A DNA stretch of 6,639 nt from Novosphingobium sp. (GTDB lineage: Bacteria > Pseudomonadota > Alphaproteobacteria > Sphingomonadales > Sphingomonadaceae), in NCBI GenBank assembly GCA_009885425.1, contig VFKS01000449.1:1-6639 (forward strand). The letters run 5' to 3'. Under the pieces are notes generated by a model. It had not been told where the DNA came from. It was given only the letters and a program-made list of their open reading frames with translations, and searched no databases. A program made the translations under genes and the position numbers. This document shows positions 1 to 6,639 of this stretch, one piece after another; position 1 is the first letter of the stretch, and each line of letters begins with the position of its first letter.

Positions 1-540
1 CCGCGCGCCGCCTTTGAAGTGGTGTTGCCGGTACTGACCACGATGGGCCGCCGCATCCTCCACACCGGAGAGTTAGGCACCGCATCGCAGCTTAAAGTCA
101 TGACCAACTATCTATGCACGGTCCATCTTGTCGCGCTGGCAGAGGCGCTGACCACCTGCAAAGCGATCGGTCTGGACATGAACATCACCTACGAAGCGAT
201 CAGGATTTCGTCCGGGAACAGTTTTGTCCACGAAACCGAAAGCCAGGTGATCCTGAACGGCAGCCGCGACATCAACTTCACCATGGACCTTGTCAGCAAG
301 GACATCGGGCTGTTTGATAGGATCGCCCATGCGGCCGGCGTTCCGGTCGAGATCTCACCGTTGATCGTCCGGCTGTTCAAGGAGGCCGAGGCAAGTTTCG
401 GCAGCCGCGAGTTTTCGCCCAATATCATTCGGCGTTATGAAGAACCGCTCGGGCTCAAGGTGCTCGGCACCGGGTTTCCGGCGCAGATGACCGACGACGA
501 ACCCGAAGAGCGGGGCTATGAGGTTGTTCCCAAGCGCTAG
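1..540 (+). CDS. NAD(P)-dependent beta-hydroxyacid dehydrogenase, 3-hydroxyisobutyrate dehydrogenase-like (5' truncated)
   Basis: This is the C-terminal 179 residues of a beta-hydroxyacid dehydrogenase. The frame is open to the window edge, so the N-terminal Rossmann domain lies outside and no start can be chosen; the GTG at 19 is internal. Known members oxidise 3-hydroxyisobutyrate, tartronate semialdehyde partners or similar hydroxy acids with NAD(P) in the cytoplasm. Visible hallmarks are the helical-domain motif GTASQLKVMTN with the catalytic Lys (visible residue 32, codon 94-96) and the Asn four residues later, and the conserved SKDIGLF motif (Lys at visible residue 100) that contacts cofactor in the family. 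After the usual domain there is an acidic tail ending DDEPEERGYEVVPKR, which I recall from a subgroup annotated only as NAD(P)-dependent oxidoreductase. It ends 18 bp before the aldehyde dehydrogenase, so the two are probably cotranscribed. The superfamily is secure; the substrate is unknown. Confidence 0.9.
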   Translation, partial: PRAAFEVVLPVLTTMGRRILHTGELGTASQLKVMTNYLCTVHLVALAEALTTCKAIGLDMNITYEAIRISSGNSFVHETESQVILNGSRDINFTMDLVSKDIGLFDRIAHAAGVPVEISPLIVRLFKEAEASFGSREFSPNIIRRYEEPLGLKVLGTGFPAQMTDDEPEERGYEVVPKR

Positions 541-546
541 CTTTGT

Positions 547-552
547 AGGAAG
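547..552 (+). promoter_or_regulatory. Ribosome binding site of the PuuC-like aldehyde dehydrogenase
   Basis: AGGAAG lies 6 nt before the ATG at 559, inside the 18-bp gap after the upstream stop codon. It is the clearest Shine-Dalgarno-like sequence in the window and supports ATG 559 as the start. Confidence 0.65.
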
Positions 553-558
553 TCGACC

Positions 559-2064
559 ATGAACGATCCCACGCCTGCAGACCACGCTGCCTGGATCGCG
601 CGCGCTGCAGCGATGAAGTTTGAAACCGGCCTGTTTATCGACGGGCGCAGCACCACTGGATCGGGCAAGCCGATCCCAGCGATCAATCCAGCCAATGGCG
701 CATCGCTTGCAGAACTGGCCTGCGGCACTGCCAAGGACATCGATAACGCGGTCGCATCGGCGAAGCAGGCCTGGAACGACGGGCGCTGGCGGCACATGGC
801 TCCGCGCGCGCGGATGGACATTTTCCGGCGCTGGGCCGACTTGATTGAAGAAAACGCCGCCGAACTGGCGCTGCTCGAGACGCTCAGCATGGGCAAGCCA
901 ATCAGTGATGCGCTAGCCATTGATTTGCCCGAAACGGTGCTGACGTTGCGCTATTTCGGCGAGGCTATCGACAAGATCGGCGGGGTGGTCAGCAATAGCC
1001 CGCACAACGCCAGTCATATGGTATCGCGTGAACCGTTGGGCGTGGTGGGCGCGATCTCGGCCTGGAATTATCCCTTGCTGATGGCGACCTGGAAAGTCGC
1101 TCCGGCGCTGGCTGCGGGTAACTGCGTGGTGCTTAAGCCATCGGAAAAGGCCGGTCTGTCCTGTATCCGGCTGGCGCAGCTGTTTGCCGAAGCGGGCGGA
1201 CCGCCGGGCGTGTTCAACGTGGTCAATGGCTACGGAATCGAGGCCGGGCGCCGTCTGGCACTACACCCCGATATCGCCAAGATCAGCTTCACCGGTTCAA
1301 CCGCGACTGGCAAACAGCTGATGATCCATGCCGGCGAATCCAACCTCAAACGCGTCTCACTGGAAACCGGCGGCAAGAGCCCGCAAATCTTCATGCCCGA
1401 CTTGCACGATCTGGACGCAGCCGTTGACCGCGCGATCATGGGCATTTTCGACAATGCCGGACAGGTCTGCAACGCCGGTTCACGGCTGCTGGTCCATGCC
1501 GATCTGCATGACGAATTCGTGGAACGATTTGTGGCACGGGCCCCTGCGCTTTATACGCCGGGCGACCCACTCGATCCGGCCACAAGCTTGGGGCCCTTGG
1601 TGTCGCATCAGCATCAGCGAACGGTGATGGGATGGATCGAGCGCGGTGTTGAGTGCGGCGCCAGCTTGGCACTTGGCGGGAACCCTGATCCGGGCCAGAC
1701 GGGCGGGGCCTATGTCGAGCCGACCCTGCTGTGCGAGGTTGCCCCAACCATGGCCGTCGGCCGCGAGGAGATCTTTGGCCCAGTTGCCTGCGTCCAACGC
1801 TTCACCAGCGAGGCTGAGGCGCTCCAACTGGCCAACGATTCGATCTATGGTCTGGCGGCCAGCGTCTGGACCAGCGATGTCAATCGAGCACACCGAATGG
1901 TCAAGGCGCTCGAAGCCGGTGTTGTCTGGGTCAATTGTTTTGGCGATGGCGACATGACTCAGCCGTTTGGCGGCTACAAGCAATCAGGCAATACCCGCGA
2001 CAAGTCGCTCGAATGTCTGGCCGGTTACATGCAGTCCAAATCGGCGTGGTTCAATCTGGATTAG
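559..2064 (+). CDS. Aldehyde dehydrogenase, PuuC / betaine-aldehyde dehydrogenase type
   Basis: A complete 501-residue NAD(P)-dependent aldehyde dehydrogenase, close to the usual 490-500, which oxidises an aldehyde to a carboxylate in the cytoplasm. All catalytic features are present: Asn170 in SAWNYP, the cofactor-binding Lys193 in VLKPSE, the Rossmann loop SFTGST (243-248), the general base Glu269 in LETGGKSP, the nucleophile Cys304 in GQVCNAGSRL, and EEIFGPV around Glu404. The C-terminus (VNCFGDGDM, then PFGGYKQSG and RDKSLE) closely resembles E. coli PuuC, the broad-specificity gamma-glutamyl-gamma-aminobutyraldehyde dehydrogenase. No puu-type amine pathway genes are visible here, so that substrate should not be assumed. 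ATG 559 is supported by AGGAAG 6 nt upstream. It follows the beta-hydroxyacid dehydrogenase gene by 18 bp, likely in one transcript. Its last 14 bp overlap the 3' end of the oppositely oriented LysR gene. Confidence 0.95.
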   Translation: MNDPTPADHAAWIARAAAMKFETGLFIDGRSTTGSGKPIPAINPANGASLAELACGTAKDIDNAVASAKQAWNDGRWRHMAPRARMDIFRRWADLIEENAAELALLETLSMGKPISDALAIDLPETVLTLRYFGEAIDKIGGVVSNSPHNASHMVSREPLGVVGAISAWNYPLLMATWKVAPALAAGNCVVLKPSEKAGLSCIRLAQLFAEAGGPPGVFNVVNGYGIEAGRRLALHPDIAKISFTGSTATGKQLMIHAGESNLKRVSLETGGKSPQIFMPDLHDLDAAVDRAIMGIFDNAGQVCNAGSRLLVHADLHDEFVERFVARAPALYTPGDPLDPATSLGPLVSHQHQRTVMGWIERGVECGASLALGGNPDPGQTGGAYVEPTLLCEVAPTMAVGREEIFGPVACVQRFTSEAEALQLANDSIYGLAASVWTSDVNRAHRMVKALEAGVVWVNCFGDGDMTQPFGGYKQSGNTRDKSLECLAGYMQSKSAWFNLD

Positions 2065-2965
2065 CCACGTGGTCCGCCATCCAGTCCATGAAGGTCCGGA
2101 TGCGCAGGTTTTCCTTCATGTCCTTGCGGCAGATCAGGCCCCATGACCCAGGGCAAACCTCGACATGGCCTGACGGCTTGACCAGCCGGCCAGCCGCCAG
2201 GTCCTGATCGACGAAAGGCCCATTGACCAAGGCAACGCCTTCGCCATTCAACGCCATTTCGAGCGCGACGGCCAAGGTATCGACCATCAGGTACGGCACT
2301 TTGGGTTCGAAACTGGCCCCCGCCGAAGTGAACCAACTGTCCCAGTTCTGCACCTCGGTATAGATCGCCACCAGCGGTTGCTCCATCAGTGCCGCCAGGC
2401 TCGGCTTCGGGCCGATCCGGGCCATGAATTCCGGGCTGCAAACTGGGAACAACGTATATTCGAACAGCGGCACCCAGTGGAATTTGGCCGGATCGGGGGT
2501 GGTCCCGCAATAGACCAACCCGACATCGGCATGAACATCATCGAATTCCCACTCGACCGCGCAAGTGCTCAGCGTCAGCTTGATTTTGGGATGCGCATGC
2601 AAGAATTGCGGCACGCGTTTCGCCAGCCAGCGGATCGACGCCGTCACATAGGTCTGCACCCGCAGCGGTTTGTCCAAAGCGTGGCGGTGGACCGCCTCAA
2701 CCCCTTCGAGCAGCAATTCAAATGCGCTGCGCACATAGGGATAGAGCACCCGCCCTTCCTCGGTAGAGACGATGTGGCGCCCTTCCTGAGCGAACAGGGC
2801 GACGCCCAAGGCCTCCTCGATCAATTGCACCTGGTGGCTGATCGCGGGGTGCGTGAGGCACAGTTCCGCTGCGGCATCGCGAATGCTCTGATGGCGCGTT
2901 GCGGCTTCAAAGCCCTTGAGCGCCTTGAGCGGCGGAAGCCGGCGAAGTTCGATCTTGTTGCTCAT
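2051..2965 (-). CDS. LysR-family transcriptional regulator, GcvA-like
   Basis: A complete 304-residue LysR-type regulator, the normal family length. The N-terminal winged helix-turn-helix starts with the GcvA-subgroup pattern RRLPPLKALKGFEAA (9-23). The recognition region AAAELCLTHPAISHQVQLIE (31-50) is followed by LGVALF and a linker helix. The effector-binding domain covers about 95-300, with a YTLFPVCSPEF stretch (170-180) typical of this subgroup. It should bind DNA as an oligomer and respond to a small metabolite, probably one from the neighbouring catabolic genes (inference). It lies 83 bp downstream of the GMC gene on the same strand, so it could be read through from that operon or have its own promoter; an AT-rich dyad at 3020-3042 is a candidate site. 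No strong Shine-Dalgarno precedes ATG 2965, but the alignment of the HTH domain with family N-termini supports it. Its stop lies inside the convergent aldehyde dehydrogenase gene. Confidence 0.93.
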   Translation of the reverse strand: MSNKIELRRLPPLKALKGFEAATRHQSIRDAAAELCLTHPAISHQVQLIEEALGVALFAQEGRHIVSTEEGRVLYPYVRSAFELLLEGVEAVHRHALDKPLRVQTYVTASIRWLAKRVPQFLHAHPKIKLTLSTCAVEWEFDDVHADVGLVYCGTTPDPAKFHWVPLFEYTLFPVCSPEFMARIGPKPSLAALMEQPLVAIYTEVQNWDSWFTSAGASFEPKVPYLMVDTLAVALEMALNGEGVALVNGPFVDQDLAAGRLVKPSGHVEVCPGSWGLICRKDMKENLRIRTFMDWMADHVANPD

Positions 2966-3019
2966 GGGGCGGGACTCGCGTGGCTGGGTTTAGGAAGCGA
3001 GGCTATCACCGCGAAACTC

Positions 3020-3042
3020 ATTGGTAAAATATTTTGACGAAT
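3020..3042. promoter_or_regulatory. AT-rich imperfect palindrome upstream of the LysR gene, candidate LTTR operator
   Basis: The core AAAATATTTT (3026-3035) is a perfect palindrome. It is flanked by ATTGGT (3020-3025) and ACGAAT (3037-3042), whose reverse complement ATTCGT matches the left arm at five of six positions, with one extra base on the right. T3025 and A3037 form a T-N11-A pattern as in LysR boxes. It sits about 55-77 bp before the regulator's ATG in an otherwise GC-rich region, a usual place for an autoregulatory site. The dyad is seen; the role is inferred. No convincing -35/-10 pair was found. Confidence 0.35.
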
Positions 3043-3048
3043 ACGGCT

Positions 3049-4671
3049 TCAGCCAATCGCCAGCGCATCTGCAATGATCATCGCCGCACCCTTTTCCGCG
3101 ACCATCACGGTCGGGGCATTGGTGTTCCCCGATGTGATCGTGGGAAAGACCGATGCGTCGATCACCCGCAGCCCTTGCACCCCATGCACCCGCAGCCGCG
3201 CATCGACGACCGCGCTGGCCGGGTCAGGACCCATCAGGCATGTGCTCGTCGGATGATAGACGGTGTCGGCGCGCCTGCGGAAATCATCGAGCAGCGCTTC
3301 GTCGCCGTCGACTCCGGGGCCTGGAATGATCTCTTCAGTAATGATGTCCGCCAGCGGTCTCGCCTTGGCGATCTGGCGCAGCAGCCGATTGCCCGCAAGC
3401 ACATCATCGATGTCTTGTTGGGTCGAAAGGTAATTGGGCTGGATCAACGGATGGGTAGCCGGGTCGGCTGAGGCCAGCGTCAGTTGCCCTCGGCTGCTCG
3501 GCCGGCAAGGATTGTGTGACAGCAGGAAAGCCGAAAACGGATCGGGGTTGAGCAGTTTACGCTCCGATAACGGCGTCTGGGTATAACTGACCGGGCTGAA
3601 ATAGAGCTGCAGATTGACATGACGCTGAGCGGGATCGCTGCGTACAAACCCGCCGCTCTGATTGACGCTGAGCGAAAGCGGCCCGGCCCGATCGAACATA
3701 TAGCGCAGCCCCGCTAGCGCCTTGCCGATCGCTGGATGCAGCACATCGTTAAGGGTCGGGGTCCGGGTCTTGTAGAAATAGGAGACCGCCAGATGATCCT
3801 GCAGATTGCGGCCGACGGCTTTGGCCGCGACCAGCGGCGTGATCCCCACGCGCTGCAATTGCTCCGGATCGCCGATGCCGGACAGCATCAGCAGCTGCGG
3901 CGAATTGATCGCCCCGCCGGACAGGATAACTTCGCGTCGGGCCCGGACCTGATGGCTTTTGCCGCCCCGGCGATATTCGACACCGACAGCCCGCTTGCCC
4001 TCAAACACAATTCGCGTCGCCAACGCCTTGGTTCGCAGTTTCAGTGTCTTGCGCTTCAGCGCCGGGTGGAGAAAGGCGTTGGCAGTCGAAGCCCGCCAGC
4101 CGCCGCGGGTGTTGATCTGGTAGATGCCCACCCCTTCGGGTCTGGTTCCGTTGAAATCGCTGGTCGGGGAAAAGCCCAGTCCCTCGGCGGTCTCGATAAA
4201 GCTGTGGCAGATCGGATGCACATGCGGTGAGATGTCGGTGACATGCTGAGGCCCGCCCTTGCCGTGGTAGGCGCTGGCCCAGTCGAAATCCTCCGACTTT
4301 TTGAAGTAGGGCAGCACATCGTCCCAGCCCCAGCCGGGGTTGCCCATGGCCTTCCAGTCTTCGTAATCGCGCGGTTGGCCCCGGACATAGACCATGGCGT
4401 TGATCGAGCCCGAGCCACCCACCACTTTGCCCCGCGGCCAATAGCTGCGCCGTCCACCCAGCCCCGCGACCGGCTCGGTATCGTACATCCAGTTGATCCG
4501 CTTGTCGAAGAAGGTCCGGCCATAGCCGATCGGCATCTGGATCCAGATCGACAGATCGCTGCCGCCGGCCTCGAGCAACAGCACGGTTGCCTTGCCATCT
4601 TCGGTCAACCGGCTGGCCAGAACGCAGCCTGCGGTGCCCGCGCCGACGATCACATAGTCAAATTCGTCCAT
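3049..4671 (-). CDS. GMC-family FAD-dependent alcohol dehydrogenase (choline dehydrogenase-like)
   Basis: A 540-residue flavoprotein of the glucose-methanol-choline family, which oxidises a primary or secondary alcohol and passes electrons to a quinone or another acceptor. Visible features are the FAD-binding VIVGAGTAG (7-15) with the ribose-binding Glu34 in LLLEAGG, GMC signature 1 ([14 protein letters not shown], 80-93), GMC signature 2 (GGAINSPQ through LSGIG, 252-267), the catalytic His473 in YHPTSTC, and Asn518 in SGNTNAP, the second active-site position. The His used for covalent FAD in choline oxidase is absent from signature 1, so FAD is probably non-covalent. No signal peptide is seen. 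I prefer ATG 4671: it places the GAG motif at the usual distance and lies 1 nt past the upstream stop (TGAgATG), indicating coupled translation. A TTG at 4680 would add three residues and overlap that gene by 8 bp. BetA itself differs (HPCGTC), so choline is not implied. Confidence 0.93.
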   Translation of the reverse strand: MDEFDYVIVGAGTAGCVLASRLTEDGKATVLLLEAGGSDLSIWIQMPIGYGRTFFDKRINWMYDTEPVAGLGGRRSYWPRGKVVGGSGSINAMVYVRGQPRDYEDWKAMGNPGWGWDDVLPYFKKSEDFDWASAYHGKGGPQHVTDISPHVHPICHSFIETAEGLGFSPTSDFNGTRPEGVGIYQINTRGGWRASTANAFLHPALKRKTLKLRTKALATRIVFEGKRAVGVEYRRGGKSHQVRARREVILSGGAINSPQLLMLSGIGDPEQLQRVGITPLVAAKAVGRNLQDHLAVSYFYKTRTPTLNDVLHPAIGKALAGLRYMFDRAGPLSLSVNQSGGFVRSDPAQRHVNLQLYFSPVSYTQTPLSERKLLNPDPFSAFLLSHNPCRPSSRGQLTLASADPATHPLIQPNYLSTQQDIDDVLAGNRLLRQIAKARPLADIITEEIIPGPGVDGDEALLDDFRRRADTVYHPTSTCLMGPDPASAVVDARLRVHGVQGLRVIDASVFPTITSGNTNAPTVMVAEKGAAMIIADALAIG

Positions 4672-4672
4672 C

Positions 4673-5860
4673 TCAGCCAACCGGATGCTGAGTCATTTCG
4701 AGATGCAGCATGGTTCCTGTATAGGGATTTGCCAGCGCCACCGCCTCGTCAAGCTCTACCCCCAGACCCGGAGCCGTTGATGGAATGACGTGGCCATCTT
4801 CGAATGCGATCGGGCTCTTGAGAATCTCCGTGTGGAACCCGCCCCAGCTCTCGATGCTCTCCAGGATCAGGAAGTTGGGCGAACATGTCGCCAGCTGGAT
4901 ATTGGCGGCGCCCACAATCGGCCCGCAGTAAAGATGCGGGGCGATCTGGACGTGATGAACTTCGGCCATCCCGGCGATCTTCTTGGCTTCCAGCAGGCCG
5001 CCCACGCGCCCCAGGTTCATCTGAAAGATTGCCGCGCTGCCGGCCTTTAGCAAACGGGCAAAATCATACTTGGTGGCGAGCCGTTCGCCGGTGGCGATCG
5101 GGATGCTGGTGGCGCGGGCAACTTTGGCCATTTCTTCGGGCGCATCGGGCGGCACCGGTTCTTCGAGCCACAAGGGATCGTAAGGTTCGAGCCGCTTGGC
5201 CAAACGGATCGCGCCGGCGGCAGTCATTTGGCCATGCGTGCCGAACAGCAGGTCAGCCTTGGTGCCGACTGCTTCGCGCAGTTTCCGCGCGAAGCGTTCG
5301 CTGAGCTCAAGCGCGTCGAGTGAAAGCTGCCTGCCGTCAAACGCCGAATAGGGACCAGCCGGGTCAAACTTGAGGGCGGTAAACCCTTGCGCCAGATACT
5401 CGCCAGCGCGCTCCGCCGCCAGGTCGGGGTCGTGATAGACATCGCTTTGGTCGCCGGGGCGCGGATAGATATAGGTGTAGGCGCGAAGCCGTTCATGCAC
5501 CTGTCCGCCGAGCAGCTTGTAAACCGGCTGGTTCGCCGCCTTGCCGATGATGTCCCAGCAGGCCATTTCCAGCGCGCTGAGCACACCCATTACGGTCAGA
5601 TCGGGATGCTGAGTAAAGCCGCTGGAATAGACCCGCCGCCACAAGGCCTCGATATCATGCGGATCGCGGCCCTCAGCGTAGCGGGCGAAGACATCCTCAA
5701 TCATCTTCGCGACCAGATGCGGCTCGAACGGAACGCAATACGCCTCGCCCACGCCCGAAATCCCGCAGGCCGTGGTCAGCTTCACGAACACGAAATAGCG
5801 CCCGCCGAAATGCGGCGGCGGATTGCCGACCACGAAGGTCTGGATGCCGGTCAGCTTCAT
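4673..5860 (-). CDS. Enolase-superfamily enzyme, mandelate racemase/muconate lactonizing-type (sugar-acid dehydratase-like)
   Basis: A complete 395-residue enolase-superfamily protein. An N-terminal capping domain (about 1-120, with ISGVGEA and MACWDIIGK) precedes a TIM barrel (about 125-370). Barrel landmarks are Lys164-x-Asp166 in LKFD, LFGTHGQM (205-212), WLEEP (231-235), ATGERL (256-261), FQMNLGRVGG (279-288), IAPHLYCGP with His309, LILES (331-335) and PGLGVELDE (364-372). Known relatives such as D-galactonate dehydratase abstract the proton alpha to a carboxylate using Mg2+. By eye against that enzyme, the first metal-ligand Asp aligns with Gly207 and the Asp partner of the catalytic His aligns with Asn282; two acidic positions (WLEEP and TGERL) remain. 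I recall similar proteins in proteobacteria annotated only at superfamily level. ATG 5860 overlaps the upstream aldehyde dehydrogenase stop as ATGA, so translation is probably coupled. The superfamily is secure; the reaction is not assignable. Confidence 0.9.
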   Translation of the reverse strand: MKLTGIQTFVVGNPPPHFGGRYFVFVKLTTACGISGVGEAYCVPFEPHLVAKMIEDVFARYAEGRDPHDIEALWRRVYSSGFTQHPDLTVMGVLSALEMACWDIIGKAANQPVYKLLGGQVHERLRAYTYIYPRPGDQSDVYHDPDLAAERAGEYLAQGFTALKFDPAGPYSAFDGRQLSLDALELSERFARKLREAVGTKADLLFGTHGQMTAAGAIRLAKRLEPYDPLWLEEPVPPDAPEEMAKVARATSIPIATGERLATKYDFARLLKAGSAAIFQMNLGRVGGLLEAKKIAGMAEVHHVQIAPHLYCGPIVGAANIQLATCSPNFLILESIESWGGFHTEILKSPIAFEDGHVIPSTAPGLGVELDEAVALANPYTGTMLHLEMTQHPVG

Positions 5861-6639
5861 GCCGCGAACCCGTTGATAACTTTGACTTCAAGGAAGTCGT
5901 GGAGGCCCCATTCGCCCCATTCGCGGCCATTGCCCGATTGCTTGTAGCCGCCAAAGGGCGAGCCATAATCCTGCCCGGCGCCGTTCAGATGAACGCTCCC
6001 CGCTCGCAATTGCCGCGCGACCCGGCGGGCGCGATCGAGGTCCTGGCTCTGAACATAGGCGGCCAGGCCATAGGGCGTATCATTAGCGATCCGCACTGCC
6101 TCATCCTCATCGGCAAACGGGATCATCACCAGGACCGGCCCGAACACTTCCTCGCGCGCGATGGTCATCTGGTTGGTGACATCGGCGAAGATTGTTGGTC
6201 TGACATAGTAGCCCCGATTGAAGCCCTCAGCCCGGCCCGGCCCGCCCGCAACCAGCCGCGCGCCTTCATCGATCCCGGTCTGGATCAGACGCTGGATCTT
6301 GTCGAACTGGGCCTTTGAAACGACCGGCCCGAGGTGCGATCCCGGCAGTTGCGGATCGCCCAAGGTAACCTGCCCGGCAACTTCGCGGGCTGTCTCGACC
6401 GCGCGGGCATAGGCCGATGCCTCAACCAGCATCCGGGTCGGTGCGTTGCACGATTGGCCGGTGTTGCCAAAGCAATGCCGCACTCCGCGCTTCACAGCGG
6501 CGTCGAGGCTGGAATCATCGAACACGATGTTTGGAGACTTGCCGCCCAGTTCCTGCGAGACCCGCTTGACCGTGTCAGCGGCGGACTTGGCCACCAGAAT
6601 GCCGGCCGCGGTGGAGCCGGTGAACGAGACCATATCGAC
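5857..6639 (-). CDS. Aldehyde dehydrogenase (5' truncated by the window edge)
   Basis: The C-terminal 260 residues of a second NAD(P)-dependent aldehyde dehydrogenase; roughly the first 45% of the protein lies beyond the right edge. The ATG at 6633 is not the start, because the frame continues through Val-Asp into the edge and the visible part begins inside the Rossmann motif (VSFTGSTAAG). Catalytic residues are present: the general base Glu at visible residue 30 in QELGGKSP, the nucleophile Cys at visible residue 64 (codon 6448-6450) in GQSCNAPTRM, EEVFGPV at 163-169, and the PFGGYKQSGNGREWG C-terminal motif. It belongs to a different subgroup from the + strand enzyme (QELGG versus LETGG, SCNAPTR versus VCNAGSR), so the pair is not a recent duplication. 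It is the first visible gene of the - strand operon, and its TGA overlaps the enolase-superfamily ATG by 4 bp. Confidence 0.94.
   Translation of the reverse strand, partial: VDMVSFTGSTAAGILVAKSAADTVKRVSQELGGKSPNIVFDDSSLDAAVKRGVRHCFGNTGQSCNAPTRMLVEASAYARAVETAREVAGQVTLGDPQLPGSHLGPVVSKAQFDKIQRLIQTGIDEGARLVAGGPGRAEGFNRGYYVRPTIFADVTNQMTIAREEVFGPVLVMIPFADEDEAVRIANDTPYGLAAYVQSQDLDRARRVARQLRAGSVHLNGAGQDYGSPFGGYKQSGNGREWGEWGLHDFLEVKVINGFAA

Noticed and set aside
2065..2072. CCACGTGG palindrome near the convergent gene ends, considered as a terminator stem
   Set aside because: It has no loop and no following T-run on either strand and lies within LysR codons; an 8-bp palindrome is expected by chance.
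2378..3037. Open + strand frame of about 220 codons opposite the LysR gene
   Set aside because: It mirrors the LysR reading frame, shows no domain, and the LysR protein on the other strand is unmistakable.
3020..3042. The AT-rich dyad considered as an intrinsic terminator for the GMC gene
   Set aside because: The stem is almost entirely A-T with no loop, so it would be a weak hairpin; a protein-binding site is the better reading.
3736..4230. Open + strand frame of about 160 codons opposite the GMC gene
   Set aside because: It is antisense to a gene with full GMC motifs, has no recognisable domain, and long antisense frames are expected in GC-rich coding DNA.
5387..5947. Open + strand frame of about 186 codons across the aldehyde dehydrogenase/enolase-superfamily junction
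   Set aside because: It is antisense to two well-supported coupled genes and its translation has no family features.
559..6639. The two aldehyde dehydrogenases considered as a recent duplication or inverted repeat
   Set aside because: Their active-site surroundings differ clearly (LETGG/VCNAGSR versus QELGG/SCNAPTR), placing them in separate subgroups.
1..6639. Insertion sequence, CRISPR array, tRNA or phage signals
   Set aside because: No transposase, terminal or tandem repeats, tRNA-like folds or phage genes were found on either strand.

Overview
The window is a dense, GC-rich (roughly 60% by eye) bacterial stretch carrying six protein genes, two of them cut by the window edges. GC content, codon use and family resemblances fit an alphaproteobacterium, plausibly a sphingomonad. 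That placement is inference, since no rRNA, tRNA or other taxonomic marker is present.

Layout. On the + strand, the C-terminal part of a beta-hydroxyacid dehydrogenase (3-hydroxyisobutyrate dehydrogenase superfamily; 1-540) is followed after 18 bp by a complete PuuC/betaine-aldehyde-type aldehyde dehydrogenase (559-2064). On the - strand, read right to left, come a truncated second aldehyde dehydrogenase (5857 to beyond 6639), an enolase-superfamily (mandelate racemase/sugar-acid dehydratase-like) enzyme (4673-5860), a GMC flavoprotein alcohol dehydrogenase (3049-4671, or 4680 if the upstream TTG is used) and a GcvA-type LysR regulator (2051-2965). The two transcription units converge and their terminal genes overlap by 14 bp. 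No gene-free stretch exceeds 300 bp. The only notable gap is 83 bp between the GMC gene and the LysR gene, which holds an AT-rich imperfect palindrome that could be an LTTR site.

How the genes may work together (inference). The content is that of a small catabolic locus. A GMC dehydrogenase could oxidise an alcohol to an aldehyde and aldehyde dehydrogenases could take it to an acid. The enolase-superfamily protein could dehydrate or isomerise a hydroxy acid, and the beta-hydroxyacid dehydrogenase could interconvert a hydroxy acid and a semialdehyde. The LysR protein is the obvious candidate regulator. The three - strand enzyme genes are tightly coupled (a 4-bp ATGA overlap, then TGAgATG), so they are almost certainly one operon. 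The substrate cannot be told from the sequence.

The most unusual point is the enolase-superfamily protein. It keeps the fold hallmarks, but by eye it has replaced two residues that are acidic in D-galactonate dehydratase: a metal ligand and the Asp of the His-Asp dyad. No RNA genes, mobile elements, CRISPR arrays or convincing terminators were seen.
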